A stretch of 64,000 bases of DNA from the NCBI GenBank assembly GCA_015056815.1, contig SVFN01000007.1, forward strand, positions 1-64,000. Direction: 5' to 3'. Made by a program: the position numbers and the translations under genes. Under the pieces are notes generated by a model. The model was not told the origin of the DNA, ran no database searches, and saw only the letters and a program-made list of their open reading frames with translations. Positions 8,542 to 17,783 of this stretch are shown piece by piece. The DNA is from Lachnospiraceae bacterium (GTDB lineage Bacteria > Bacillota > Clostridia > Lachnospirales > Lachnospiraceae). Numbering within the stretch: the stretch's first letter is position 1; each line of letters opens with the position of its first letter.

Positions 8542-9630
8542 CTACCTACCACTTCGGACATTATTAATGTTTATTATATCTTTACTTGCATTAATTCGAC
8601 TTTTAACTTTTCCTTCCACCAAGACATATGCTTTCAAGAAATCCATCCAAGAAAAGTCTTTTATATATCCTCTAATCCCTTTGGTGTGAGCCTGTGCCTT
8701 TGCGGGATGCTCAATCAATAGCGGATAAAAGCCATATTTTTTCTCAAGCATATCCTTAGTATTATCAATTTCCTTAAGATACGGATCATACACTGTTTTC
8801 ACAAGCCTTGCGTCCGTCTTCCAGTTTCTTTTATATACATTTATGTTGGCATGATCTTTATCCAAATAGTTCAGATTGTGAAAATGATAAAATACCAGAC
8901 TGAACTTTGATGAGCCTTTCCTCATCACTATTGTATCACCTACTTTTTTCACAAATCTGTACTGTCCGATATTCCAAGGAGCAACTCCCCCTCCAAGATT
9001 CTTTAGGACTGACACGTTGCTTTTATTTCCCCACTTTTCCAAATACTTCTGATCTCCAAAAACAGTACTGTCTGATGTGATTGAACATGATTCTATACAT
9101 TTTTGCATCCACCATGATAAAAGCTGCCGTCCGCCTTTATTATTCTTGAAGGTATTAAACTCAACGCAATATTTCCCCGATTTATTTCTACTCACTCTAT
9201 CAGATATCCTCTTTGTAAAACGATGTTCTACAATCTGTGCGTCACATTTCCCCATCTCTTCGATTAAAACAGCAGGATTAGAATAAAAATATAGATCGGC
9301 ATCAACATAAGTACATATTTTTGCATCAAATGTTTCAAAAATATAATTAATTAAATGTGATGTACATGTCCAGCAGAACTCAGCACGAGATCTTTCATTT
9401 TTTATCTTTTCAAGCTCTTGGCTCAAAAAATCCGATAATCTGATCACTACTGTATTTTTAATATTCTCTTTTTGAAGTATTTCATAACACTTGTCATCCA
9501 TTGCTAGAATATAGAGTATATGATTATCGGAAACTCTATTTAACGAGTTTCCTAGTACCATTCCCTTATCCAGATAGTTTGAATCAAACAAGGTACAGTA
9601 ATGGATTTTTTCCATAGATTCATTCTCCAT
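8542..9630 (-). CDS. GT-A glycosyltransferase, paralog of the one at 16747-17772
   Basis: A 362-residue soluble protein. It opens with HYCTLFDSNYLDKG and carries TYVDADLYFYSNP near 115, in which VDAD is the DxD metal/nucleotide-sugar motif of a GT-A fold (GT8-like). FGDQKYLEKW near 190 is a second conserved block. A close paralog with the same order of motifs is encoded at 16747-17772. A start at 9615 with GGAG nine bases upstream is also possible. Donor and acceptor sugars are unknown. Confidence 0.75.
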   Translation of the reverse strand: MENESMEKIHYCTLFDSNYLDKGMVLGNSLNRVSDNHILYILAMDDKCYEILQKENIKNTVVIRLSDFLSQELEKIKNERSRAEFCWTCTSHLINYIFETFDAKICTYVDADLYFYSNPAVLIEEMGKCDAQIVEHRFTKRISDRVSRNKSGKYCVEFNTFKNNKGGRQLLSWWMQKCIESCSITSDSTVFGDQKYLEKWGNKSNVSVLKNLGGGVAPWNIGQYRFVKKVGDTIVMRKGSSKFSLVFYHFHNLNYLDKDHANINVYKRNWKTDARLVKTVYDPYLKEIDNTKDMLEKKYGFYPLLIEHPAKAQAHTKGIRGYIKDFSWMDFLKAYVLVEGKVKSRINASKDIININNVRSGR

Positions 9631-9639
9631 CCAGTTATC

Positions 9640-10644
9640 CTATAGTATATATTTTAGCTTAGGGTGCTTCTCTTTCATCAGTTTTATCCCACATAATACC
9701 GGATAATAAACGGCAATAATCACAACCGTAAGTCCAATGCTTTTAATTGTGGACGTACTTCGCCAAAGATCAATGCCTGTTACTGATATTGATATCATTC
9801 CTATCAGCCTCAGAATAAAATAATGTGTGCATAAAATAGCAAGTGTACCTTTTCCGTATTTTATAAGAATCATTGATAGCATATTGCCTTGTATTATAAA
9901 ACTGGAAATAACAACTACAAATAATATACCTGCAATTCCTGCAACTATGGTCAATCCGATATTTTCATACTTGATATGATATATCGATATAACCGAATTA
10001 AATACTGTTCCACAGCATATGTTGATTAGTAGAAAGCACCCCCCCAGACTTGTTAAAATCGGTGTTTTTAGGTCCTTAAATCTATCTATCAAACCAAAAA
10101 TATTCATCCAATATCCGATGATCCAAAATACACCCGCTGTCGGAACTGTATAGAGCCCGAGTGGTAAAGCGATAGAATATCGTGCAATGATTCCCCAGCC
10201 TATGAATATAACAATAACAACCAATTGTCCCCATTTGTTAAGTTTTATAATCAAAGCACAAAGTGTATCTGACCAGAATAATGATACCAAGAACCAAAGT
10301 GCCGCATTCCAACCAACATTAGCGTCAAAAAACAGAACATTTCTTATCGCTTGATTTACAGTAATTGTTCCACATACACAATCAATTATCTGAGATAGTG
10401 TGCACCAAATAATATACGGGATTAACAATCGCTTAAGATTCCCTGATAACACTTGGGAAAAACTTCTATTTTCATAACGCTTACCAATAAAACCGGAACT
10501 GGCAAAAAACAAAAACAAATGGAATGAATAGATAAACCGCATCAGGTATGTTTCTGGCTCTAAATGCCCGAGAACTATCAGCATAATACCAATACCCTTT
10601 AAGATGTCAATTATTTCTACTCTTTCTGGCCTTTCATCTCTCAC
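9640..10644 (-). CDS. Membrane O-acyltransferase (Acyl_transf_3 family)
   Basis: A 334-residue protein with about ten hydrophobic helices. The N-terminal segment IDILKGIGIMLIVLGHLEP contains the family's conserved region with the catalytic His (GH) in the first membrane helix. SFHLFLFFASSGFI follows, equivalent to the conserved H-MPLFF motif. Such enzymes O-acetylate or otherwise acylate sugars of the repeat unit in the membrane. It lies between the TupA-like gene and a glycosyltransferase in the same direction. Confidence 0.8.
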   Translation of the reverse strand: MRDERPERVEIIDILKGIGIMLIVLGHLEPETYLMRFIYSFHLFLFFASSGFIGKRYENRSFSQVLSGNLKRLLIPYIIWCTLSQIIDCVCGTITVNQAIRNVLFFDANVGWNAALWFLVSLFWSDTLCALIIKLNKWGQLVVIVIFIGWGIIARYSIALPLGLYTVPTAGVFWIIGYWMNIFGLIDRFKDLKTPILTSLGGCFLLINICCGTVFNSVISIYHIKYENIGLTIVAGIAGILFVVVISSFIIQGNMLSMILIKYGKGTLAILCTHYFILRLIGMISISVTGIDLWRSTSTIKSIGLTVVIIAVYYPVLCGIKLMKEKHPKLKYIL

Positions 10645-10692
10645 AGAATACCCATCACCTAATCTTAATCATGAACATCAAATGCTGTCATA

Positions 10693-11574
10693 TCAATTTG
10701 AGATTGTCACATCAGGGAACATTTTCCCAAATTTTAAATCATACTCTGCAGGATCGTATTTTGTATACCCCCCCGTTGTTAGAAAAGTCATCTCGCCAAA
10801 CAATACTCTTCCGTACTCATAATAGAAATCCACTCGTACTATTGGGAAATCTTTTGAAAGAATTGATGCATATTGCAACATTTCTTCGTACTTTTCTGGT
10901 TTTAAAAGTGTATTATTTGAATTAGGTCTGCCAGCTGATCTTACCGGTAACCATTCCCAGTCAGCAGTATAATAATCTTGTATTTCATCATTTCCTTGCA
11001 TTACATATAAAAACTTTGGTTTCCCATAACTGCAAAAGAACTTATAATCTGTAGGAGCTTTTCCATCAATAGTTTCGATATATTTCTCAGCAATGATTCT
11101 CGGACTAATACCCTCATAAATCAGCTCACAAAACTTTGAACCATATTTTTCATGCATCCACATATCAAGTTTTTTCTCTATTGCTTTAATATCTGCTGAA
11201 TTCTTGTCTTCGATAATGAGGTTATATCCACTCCCATGTGTGCACTTAAGCACAAATCTTTCCGGCAATTCATCCCATTTTATATCATGAGGTGATGTCC
11301 ACACACCATATAATTCATTTAATAATGAATCACAACCTTTCTCCTTCAAATACTCTCTGACTCTATATTTATCCGCACACTTTTTCACAATAACATTATC
11401 TTTATATTTGTAGAGTTTAAGCCATTGCATTTTTTCATTCAGTGTTTCAGGTTTTTTAATATTTAAACTTTTTTTCATAGCAATTCTATAAATTGCTTTT
11501 GTCGCAAAAACAGGATGATTATCTGATATATTCGTCCATATTTTAGATCCTAATAGATTGTCTTTTATACTCAT
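10693..11574 (-). CDS. TupA-like ATP-grasp protein
   Basis: A 293-residue soluble protein. TLNEKMQWLKLYKYKDN near 44 is the distinctive opening block of the ATPgrasp_TupA family. FVLKCTHGSGYNLI near 110 holds the nucleotide-binding Lys and glycine loop, DYKFFCSYGKPKFLYV and RVDFYYEYGRVLFGEMTF supply the metal-binding acidic residues. TupA was described in teichuronopeptide synthesis, where an ATP-grasp ligase adds amino acids. In this locus it may aminoacylate a uronic acid or amino sugar; that is inference. Its start overlaps the end of wzy by about 30 bases. Confidence 0.78.
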   Translation of the reverse strand: MSIKDNLLGSKIWTNISDNHPVFATKAIYRIAMKKSLNIKKPETLNEKMQWLKLYKYKDNVIVKKCADKYRVREYLKEKGCDSLLNELYGVWTSPHDIKWDELPERFVLKCTHGSGYNLIIEDKNSADIKAIEKKLDMWMHEKYGSKFCELIYEGISPRIIAEKYIETIDGKAPTDYKFFCSYGKPKFLYVMQGNDEIQDYYTADWEWLPVRSAGRPNSNNTLLKPEKYEEMLQYASILSKDFPIVRVDFYYEYGRVLFGEMTFLTTGGYTKYDPAEYDLKFGKMFPDVTISN

Positions 11575-12799
11575 AAGAATTCGCTCCTTCTATAACATGC
11601 CTCTCAACTATTACTTCTCTTTTATATCCATAAAACATAAAAACCAACAATATAGGATTCATGAAGAAGGTCTCAGAAAAGAAGGTCACTAATAATGTTC
11701 CAATAACAAATAACAACTCCGGCAACCGCATATCTTTAGTTCTTATAAATTTGTAAAATCCATAAAAATTCATACCTGCAAATAATAGTCCGTATTTACA
11801 TATGTAGTTTACTGGTGTACAAGTAGCTAATCCCACCGTCTCAGCCACTTGTCTGTAACCATTCTCACCAATTCCCAAAATTGGGTTTGATAAGAATAGT
11901 TTCAAAGGCTCTATAACAGATCCCGCTCGGGCTGTAATTGAATAATTTGTCGCCGTTTTGTAATTCAGCATTCCCTCTATTTTAAATGATAACGTATACC
12001 ATAGTTGTCCTGATAGATTGGTTCCAAATGTCAAGTATAAATATCCTACTAGTAACACTAATAATCCTGTACGGATTGCGTGAAAGTGTTTTTCATCTTT
12101 GCTCAGAAGAATCATCCAAACAAGAATTAATGCAATATACCCTGTAGTTGAAAACGACAAAAAAACAGCTATAGAATTAATGATTATTCTCAACAGCTTT
12201 TTAGGCGGAGAATAATAATACTTCTCTAAAAGCATCGCGACGACTACCAGGCTTTGGTAAGCCCCCGGTTCCCAAAACAAGCCTTGTGTCCTTTGAGCAC
12301 TAGCTCCTCTAAAGTCTGATACAATTGTTAGTCCGCAAAAATATCCGACCCTATTTGAAGTATTTACAAGTGAAGGAAAAAATCTGAAAATTTGTGGAAT
12401 AAATGTCATTGCAACCCAAGCAATTATAGATGCAATGCCAATCCAAAAAATAATGTCACAAAAAGCTTTGATAAACTTATTCTTTGGAATAATAAATACA
12501 AATAATAAGGCTGTAATAATATTAATAATTGTATTAATAAACTCATTAATAGCAGGCAATCCGCAAACCAGATTTGTCATGTTCATTAAAACAAACAAAG
12601 ACAAAGCTACAAACACCACCGTTTTTTCTGTCCTTACCAGACCCTTGTAATACCTGATTGCGATGTACAATAACAGTGCAAAATACAGTGGCGCTGTAAT
12701 CATGTTAGATTGCTCAATAAAGTAGAATCCAACCTTAAATAACAACAAAAAATATACTGCTATATATATATGGATGCCACACTTTTCTTGCTGTATCAT
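11543..12799 (-). CDS. wzy: Wzy-type O-antigen/capsule repeat-unit polymerase
   Basis: A 418-residue membrane protein with about 11 hydrophobic segments. The block AQRTQGLFWEPGAYQSLVVV near 170 is the conserved Wzy loop motif, and LSNPILGIGENGYRQ near 305 fits the periplasmic-type loop of O-antigen polymerases. It would join repeat units on the outer face of the membrane. As usual for Wzy, sequence similarity is limited to topology and these motifs. A region of about 18 codons is AT-rich, as is the whole gene. Confidence 0.82.
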   Translation of the reverse strand: MIQQEKCGIHIYIAVYFLLLFKVGFYFIEQSNMITAPLYFALLLYIAIRYYKGLVRTEKTVVFVALSLFVLMNMTNLVCGLPAINEFINTIINIITALLFVFIIPKNKFIKAFCDIIFWIGIASIIAWVAMTFIPQIFRFFPSLVNTSNRVGYFCGLTIVSDFRGASAQRTQGLFWEPGAYQSLVVVAMLLEKYYYSPPKKLLRIIINSIAVFLSFSTTGYIALILVWMILLSKDEKHFHAIRTGLLVLLVGYLYLTFGTNLSGQLWYTLSFKIEGMLNYKTATNYSITARAGSVIEPLKLFLSNPILGIGENGYRQVAETVGLATCTPVNYICKYGLLFAGMNFYGFYKFIRTKDMRLPELLFVIGTLLVTFFSETFFMNPILLVFMFYGYKREVIVERHVIEGANSYEYKRQSIRI

Positions 12800-12800
12800 T

Positions 12801-14033
12801 TCATTCCTCCAGACATTCTACGAATGCCTTTGGTGTATTCTTGTATAATGGTCCCTCTCTTAAAGTCAGCTCTTCAAAGCTTTCAATATTGCCATTTTCT
12901 CTGCAATCATTAATAAAATAAACTAATCTTCTTTGATTATCAGAAAACGATGTATTCTCATCTAAACAAATACTATTAGCATAAAATGATAAATAATGGT
13001 TGCATGGGTCATCAGCTATTTTGAATGTAGATATAATTGGCTTACCCATAGACATATATTCAAAGATTTTGCTTGGTACCATCTCTGGAAAACTATTGCC
13101 TATATTTATTAAATAATCAGCTTCTTTAAGTACGCTTATTGCTACATCATGTGAAACAAAACCTTTGTAAATTACATTATAATTCTTATAGTCTTCAATC
13201 AAATCAATATACTCATTGCTTCCGTAGATATAAAGACTCCACTTTGGATTATTAATTCTTTTAAAGAGTTCAAGTAAGTATTTAGGGTTTCTAATATTTC
13301 GAGGCATCGATCCAATATAAGCAAATACAATTCTATCTTCCAATTTATGATTATTATCAGTCATTTCATCTAACCCTAAACGCTTTAACATAGGTATATC
13401 CAAGAATGTTAGTTTTTTTTCAAATAATATCTCATCGCCAATTTTTGAATATCTGTCTTTTGTAGCCTCCATCATTATTACTTTGTCATAGTCCGCTAAC
13501 ATTTTATTTTCCCAATGCAGAGCTTTTTTGTTTTTAGCCTCAATAGACATGCGACTCGGCTTGGCTCCACAATATAAGGCATCAATGAAATAAGCAATCA
13601 CCCTTATTCGATTTTCTTTATTTTTGACAATTCTACCTGCATTAAGGCAAGCAATATCTCCATACTCCGTGATTATTATATCAACATCGTTTTCCTTTGC
13701 TTTTCTATGTGCCTCTATTGCAAAGTTGTGAACAAACAATGGTGAACTAATTGGCCATATGGGGTAGCATAAAACAATCCATACTCTATAAAGAAAATCA
13801 ATGAGCTTATTCAATTTGCTCTTGGGATGTTGCTCTTTGAATCGCTCTTTTTTTGTATGGATACTGTGATGCTTTGAATAAATCACTTGGCAAGGACATC
13901 TCACCTCTCCTGCAATATTACTTTGAGTGAATACAGATACCTTATGTCCTGTCTTCATTAATTCTTCAATAACATTAACAGCACACACACCATTTGGAGC
14001 TTTCAATGCGGTTGTTACATACATTATTTTCAT
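12801..14033 (-). CDS. Glycosyltransferase family 4-like (GT-B)
   Basis: A 410-residue protein with a short N-terminal acceptor lobe (MKIMYVTTALKAPNGVCAVN) and a C-terminal donor lobe: IVFAYIGSMPRNIRNPKYLL near 235, then VIYKGFVSHDVAISVLKEADYLINIG and FPEMVPSKIFEYMSMGKPII near 320. The final block is the nucleotide-sugar-binding EX7E-type region (PSKIFEYMSMGKP). It starts four bases inside the preceding gene's end, so translation is coupled. Donor sugar unknown. Confidence 0.8.
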   Translation of the reverse strand: MKIMYVTTALKAPNGVCAVNVIEELMKTGHKVSVFTQSNIAGEVRCPCQVIYSKHHSIHTKKERFKEQHPKSKLNKLIDFLYRVWIVLCYPIWPISSPLFVHNFAIEAHRKAKENDVDIIITEYGDIACLNAGRIVKNKENRIRVIAYFIDALYCGAKPSRMSIEAKNKKALHWENKMLADYDKVIMMEATKDRYSKIGDEILFEKKLTFLDIPMLKRLGLDEMTDNNHKLEDRIVFAYIGSMPRNIRNPKYLLELFKRINNPKWSLYIYGSNEYIDLIEDYKNYNVIYKGFVSHDVAISVLKEADYLINIGNSFPEMVPSKIFEYMSMGKPIISTFKIADDPCNHYLSFYANSICLDENTSFSDNQRRLVYFINDCRENGNIESFEELTLREGPLYKNTPKAFVECLEE

Positions 14034-15199
14034 TTATCATCACCATAGCTATCATTTTCATCTATACTTAATCGTGCTATTTCGCTATACAGAAATCTAC
14101 TTCTATTATTATTTGCAACTTTACACATCAGCTTATATGTATCACCCGAAAGAATTAAACGTATGACATCTTCTATTTCATCAGTACTATCCTTATATAA
14201 GTACTTAACATTCCCTCCCTCATCTATATGTGTGGTTCCATCCCAATACTTTAGTATCATAGGCTTGCCTAAGGCGGCAGCTTGTTCCCAATACACTGAA
14301 TGCCTCCCTGGAAAGGCAACCAGATTAGCCGCAGCGAAAACCTGATACGATTTTTCAGCTGAAACCCACCCTAAATAGTGTATATTTTCAGCCCTACAGA
14401 GATCTTCAAATCTCTCTTTCAATTCATTGGCTACCGATCCAAAGACAATAAGTTCAATTTCTCCTCCTATCCTTTTTATTGCTTCCATCAAATACAGTGT
14501 CTGAGTCTTTGCAAGATCAATTTTACCCCCTGTTACAATAAGAAAATCATTGGAGCCGATACCCATCTCTGCTCTTGTATCCGCTATTTTATCTTCATTA
14601 AGGGCTGCTTCAACGAGCTCATCATCAGCTCCCATCACAAGAAGTGAACACTTATCTTTGGGAAGCTTATACATATCGACCAAAAAGTCTACACGTGCTG
14701 GAAGGACTCCATAAAATCGTTTTACATATGGGTTAATCATCTGCGCCATGCGTCTCCATAAAACTTTATGAAGTATATTTTTTGAAAACCAATTTCTTGC
14801 ACTATTTGAAAAATCGCTATGATTATCCACATATACTATGCACTCTTGATGTTTCTTCAAGTATTTGACTACTGTTCTAATATCAATACATTGAACATCA
14901 TGTACAAATAGGATTTCTGGGGTAATTTCTGTAAGTAAATCCATCACTTCTGGATAATGTGTTATTCTTCCTCCAAAAGTCGGACCCTTGCTAAGTTTGC
15001 ATCTAACAATTCTTACGCCGCTTTTATTTATATACTTTGTATCTGGTGAAATGGCGATTTTGTCCTGATCCCACATATAAGGAGTCACTATTTGATAAAC
15101 ATCATGTCCTTGAAGACTATGATATTTGGGCAAAATGTTCTCTTGGTAGTTCCACCCTTCATTATATGGTCCATGTAAGCATAAATGACATATTTTCAT
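14030..15199 (-). CDS. Glycosyltransferase (GT-B, GT4-like)
   Basis: A 389-residue protein. It begins MKICHLCLHGPYNEGWNYQ and has a Rossmann-like second half with FLIVTGGKIDLAKTQTLYLM near 220, IELIVFGSVANELKERF, IHYLGWVSAEKSYQVFAAAN and VAFPGRHSVYWEQAAALGKP near 300. In this last block the Glu of the EX7E-type site is seen as WEQAAALGKP. It overlaps the next gene by four bases. Together with its neighbours it forms the sugar-assembly block; specificity is not readable. Confidence 0.78.
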   Translation of the reverse strand: MKICHLCLHGPYNEGWNYQENILPKYHSLQGHDVYQIVTPYMWDQDKIAISPDTKYINKSGVRIVRCKLSKGPTFGGRITHYPEVMDLLTEITPEILFVHDVQCIDIRTVVKYLKKHQECIVYVDNHSDFSNSARNWFSKNILHKVLWRRMAQMINPYVKRFYGVLPARVDFLVDMYKLPKDKCSLLVMGADDELVEAALNEDKIADTRAEMGIGSNDFLIVTGGKIDLAKTQTLYLMEAIKRIGGEIELIVFGSVANELKERFEDLCRAENIHYLGWVSAEKSYQVFAAANLVAFPGRHSVYWEQAAALGKPMILKYWDGTTHIDEGGNVKYLYKDSTDEIEDVIRLILSGDTYKLMCKVANNNRSRFLYSEIARLSIDENDSYGDDK

Positions 15200-15219
15200 T
15201 TTGCTGTTCTCCTTCAGTT

Positions 15220-15627
15220 CTATTCCATTTCACGTTTGTATTCTTCATAATCTCTTATGTATTCTGAACCATCATAATGGGTACTAGCTAAAACCAAGAG
15301 AACAGAATCGGCTGAGAAGTCATACATATCTTTCCATATCATTTTAGGAATATAGACTCCCATCATCGGTCGATTTAGCTCAACGATAATTTCTTCCTTG
15401 CTATCAGTAATTCTCACCTTGCTTTTACCAGCCACATTTATAAGCATAAACTCTGATTCTCTGTTAGCATGCTGGCCACGTACAACCGTACTATCAGATC
15501 CATAAATATAGAATACTCTCTTTATATCGAAGGGAATTGACTGACCGCCTTCAACCACAACAAGTTTTCCTCTTTCATCTCCCAGATCTTTAAATTCGAT
15601 AATAGAACATTTATCCCTTAAACTCAT
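15220..15627 (-). CDS. fdtA: dTDP-4-oxo-6-deoxyglucose 3,4-ketoisomerase (FdtA/QdtA, WxcM-like)
   Basis: A 135-residue cupin-type sugar isomerase. RVFYIYGSDSTVVRGQHAN near 40-58 and the following FMLINVAGKSKVRI are the conserved WxcM/FdtA core, with the catalytic His in RGxHA. The family isomerises dTDP-4-keto-6-deoxyglucose to the 3-keto sugar, galacto (FdtA) or gluco (QdtA) depending on one active-site residue that I cannot assign here. GGAGG is 11 bases before the ATG. It overlaps the aminotransferase gene by 17 bases, the classic pairing for 3-amino-3,6-dideoxyhexose synthesis. Confidence 0.87.
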   Translation of the reverse strand: MSLRDKCSIIEFKDLGDERGKLVVVEGGQSIPFDIKRVFYIYGSDSTVVRGQHANRESEFMLINVAGKSKVRITDSKEEIIVELNRPMMGVYIPKMIWKDMYDFSADSVLLVLASTHYDGSEYIRDYEEYKREME

Positions 15628-16735
15628 TATTTACATCCTCCGCATTAAATTCATTAATCGCATTTATAACGATTTGTTGTTCATCATTTGTCATACCGTT
15701 GTACATCGGCAAACTTAAAACTTCATCGGCATATTTTTCTGCAATTGGAAAGTCGCCTTTCTTATGCCCCAAATAAGAATATGCTTCCGATAGATGTGGC
15801 GGAATCGGATAGTGAATCAGTGTTCCGATTTCCTGTTTTTTTAGAAACCCCATCAAAGCATCCCTATGCCCAGATACATGTACAACAAACTGATGCCACG
15901 ATGAATCGGCTCCTGGACGAATCTTTGGAAATTGAATCAATGGATTCTTTATTTCGTTATAATAACGATCAGCAATTCGACAGCGTTCCTCATTAAATTC
16001 ATCAAGATGACTAAGTTTAATCCTTAGAAGACCTGCCTGCATTTCATCAAGTCGACTGTTACTTCCAACCATCATATTGTGATATCTTTTCTCGGAACCA
16101 TAATTGCGAAATACTTTAAATTTCTTTGCTAATTCTTCATCATTCGTCACAATACACCCGGCATCACCAAAAGCACCACAGCCTTTACTCGGGTAAAAAC
16201 TAAAACAACCAACATCACCAAATGTTCCTACCGTTTGCCCATTCCAGTGATTACCATGACTTTGTGCACAGTCTTCCACCACTTTCAAATCATACTTTTG
16301 AGCTAGACTCATTATTTTCGTCATATCACAGCTTTGACCATATAAGTGTACAGCCAATATGGCTTTTGTTTTATCTGATACTTTTTCTTCAATTTTTTCG
16401 GCATCAATATTGTCGTATTGATCTGGCTCAACGAAAACAGGTGTTGCTCCATTCATTGTGATTCCCATCACACATGCAATGTACGCATTAGCACATACTA
16501 TAACTTCATCGCCTTCCCCAATATTTAGAAGTCTGAAACTAATCCAAAGCGCATCCAATCCTGAAGCAAGCCCCACGCAGTACTTCGCCCCTATGTATCT
16601 TGCCCATTCTTCCTCGAATGCTGATACTTCTTTCCCCAGAATATACCATCCGGAATCAAGAACCTCACACGCTTTCTTTTTATACTCTTCAGCATGCAAA
16701 CTGTATTGTCTGCCGAGATTATTTGGCATTATCAT
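15611..16735 (-). CDS. fdtB: dTDP-3-amino-3,6-dideoxyhexose transaminase (FdtB/QdtB, DegT family)
   Basis: A 374-residue PLP aminotransferase. The PLP-binding lysine is K184 in FYPSKGCGAFGDAG. DCAQSHG near 155 and SNSRLDEMQAGLLRIKL near 220 are further DegT/DnrJ/EryC1/StrS landmarks. It transfers an amino group to C3 of the FdtA product, giving dTDP-Fuc3N or dTDP-Qui3N. The ATG at 16735 is used because AGGAGG lies seven bases upstream; a TTG at 16762 would add nine residues. No FdtC/QdtC-like N-acetyltransferase is found nearby. Confidence 0.9.
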   Translation of the reverse strand: MIMPNNLGRQYSLHAEEYKKKACEVLDSGWYILGKEVSAFEEEWARYIGAKYCVGLASGLDALWISFRLLNIGEGDEVIVCANAYIACVMGITMNGATPVFVEPDQYDNIDAEKIEEKVSDKTKAILAVHLYGQSCDMTKIMSLAQKYDLKVVEDCAQSHGNHWNGQTVGTFGDVGCFSFYPSKGCGAFGDAGCIVTNDEELAKKFKVFRNYGSEKRYHNMMVGSNSRLDEMQAGLLRIKLSHLDEFNEERCRIADRYYNEIKNPLIQFPKIRPGADSSWHQFVVHVSGHRDALMGFLKKQEIGTLIHYPIPPHLSEAYSYLGHKKGDFPIAEKYADEVLSLPMYNGMTNDEQQIVINAINEFNAEDVNNEFKG

Positions 16736-16746
16736 TTTCTTACCTC

Positions 16747-17772
16747 CTAATTTTTTATCCAATACAAATCATGTAAATGCTTTATTCGTCGTAATGGCGA
16801 TATGTATTTATGATATACAGATATAATTGGATTCTTTGTTACCACTCTTTTTTTCTTTGAAAACTCTATCTCATACTTTTTTTCAATGTATCTTCTGTTC
16901 GTCATCAATCTGTCTATGTACGGATCATAAATAGACTTTTGAAGCTTCTTTGATATTTTTCCCGAATGCAAGCAGGATGGGGCATGCAAAACGTGCTTGG
17001 TTAAAAATTTCACGCTTTCAAAGTGATACAGTACTGTCGGAAAAACCTCTCCGGTCTTTTTTTCTTTTGCATATGGAACTCCGTTTTGTTCCTTAGCATA
17101 ATCGAATAGTTTAAGATTCCAAGGAGCCATACCAACACCACAATGTTCGCATATCATTACTCCGTCAAACTTTTCCGGAAAAACATTGAGATATTTTTGA
17201 TCCCCATACCATTCTGTAGTTCCCGGCCGAGAATAAAAACACCATTCAAGGCAACGTTCTGCCCACCAGGAAAGCGTTGCATAACCATTTGCATCATTGA
17301 CAAATGTGTTAAACTCAACACAATACGATCCTCTCAAATCGTGTGCTTTTTTCTCCTCCTCTTCCGTTTCATATCGATGCGGAACGATAATAGTCGAACA
17401 TCCTTTTGTTCTCATCTCGTCAAACACTGGTTGCGGTGTTGAAAAGAACTCCATATCAGCATCAATATAAGTGCATATTGTCTCTTTGTAATGATCTATC
17501 ACATGTTTTATGACCCAAGGAGAACACGTCCAACAATACTCTGCGGCCGTTCTTTCGGATTTAACCTTCAACAATTCAGGTGTCTCAAATTCATTGAGCG
17601 AAACCGGTATTATATGTTTATAATTCTCTGATTTCAATATTTCATAACATTTATCATCAAAAGCGAATACATATAACTTGAAATTGTCCATGACCCGCTC
17701 CATTGATTTGTATAAAGTAATACCTTTGTCCAAATAATTGGAATCAAAAAGAGTGCAGAAAATACAATCCAT
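16747..17772 (-). CDS. GT-A glycosyltransferase, paralog of the one at 8542-9630
   Basis: A 341-residue soluble protein that begins MDCIFCTLFDSNYLDKGITL. It carries TYIDADMEFFSTP near 105, with the DxD motif as IDAD, and YGDQKYLNVFPEKFDG near 195. The alignment by eye with the protein at 8542-9630 runs the full length. The ATG at 17772 follows a weak AAAGGG; an in-frame TTG at 17787 overlaps the preceding gene. It is presumed to use a related donor or acceptor. Confidence 0.75.
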   Translation of the reverse strand: MDCIFCTLFDSNYLDKGITLYKSMERVMDNFKLYVFAFDDKCYEILKSENYKHIIPVSLNEFETPELLKVKSERTAAEYCWTCSPWVIKHVIDHYKETICTYIDADMEFFSTPQPVFDEMRTKGCSTIIVPHRYETEEEEKKAHDLRGSYCVEFNTFVNDANGYATLSWWAERCLEWCFYSRPGTTEWYGDQKYLNVFPEKFDGVMICEHCGVGMAPWNLKLFDYAKEQNGVPYAKEKKTGEVFPTVLYHFESVKFLTKHVLHAPSCLHSGKISKKLQKSIYDPYIDRLMTNRRYIEKKYEIEFSKKKRVVTKNPIISVYHKYISPLRRIKHLHDLYWIKN

Positions 17773-17783
17773 AAACAACCCTT

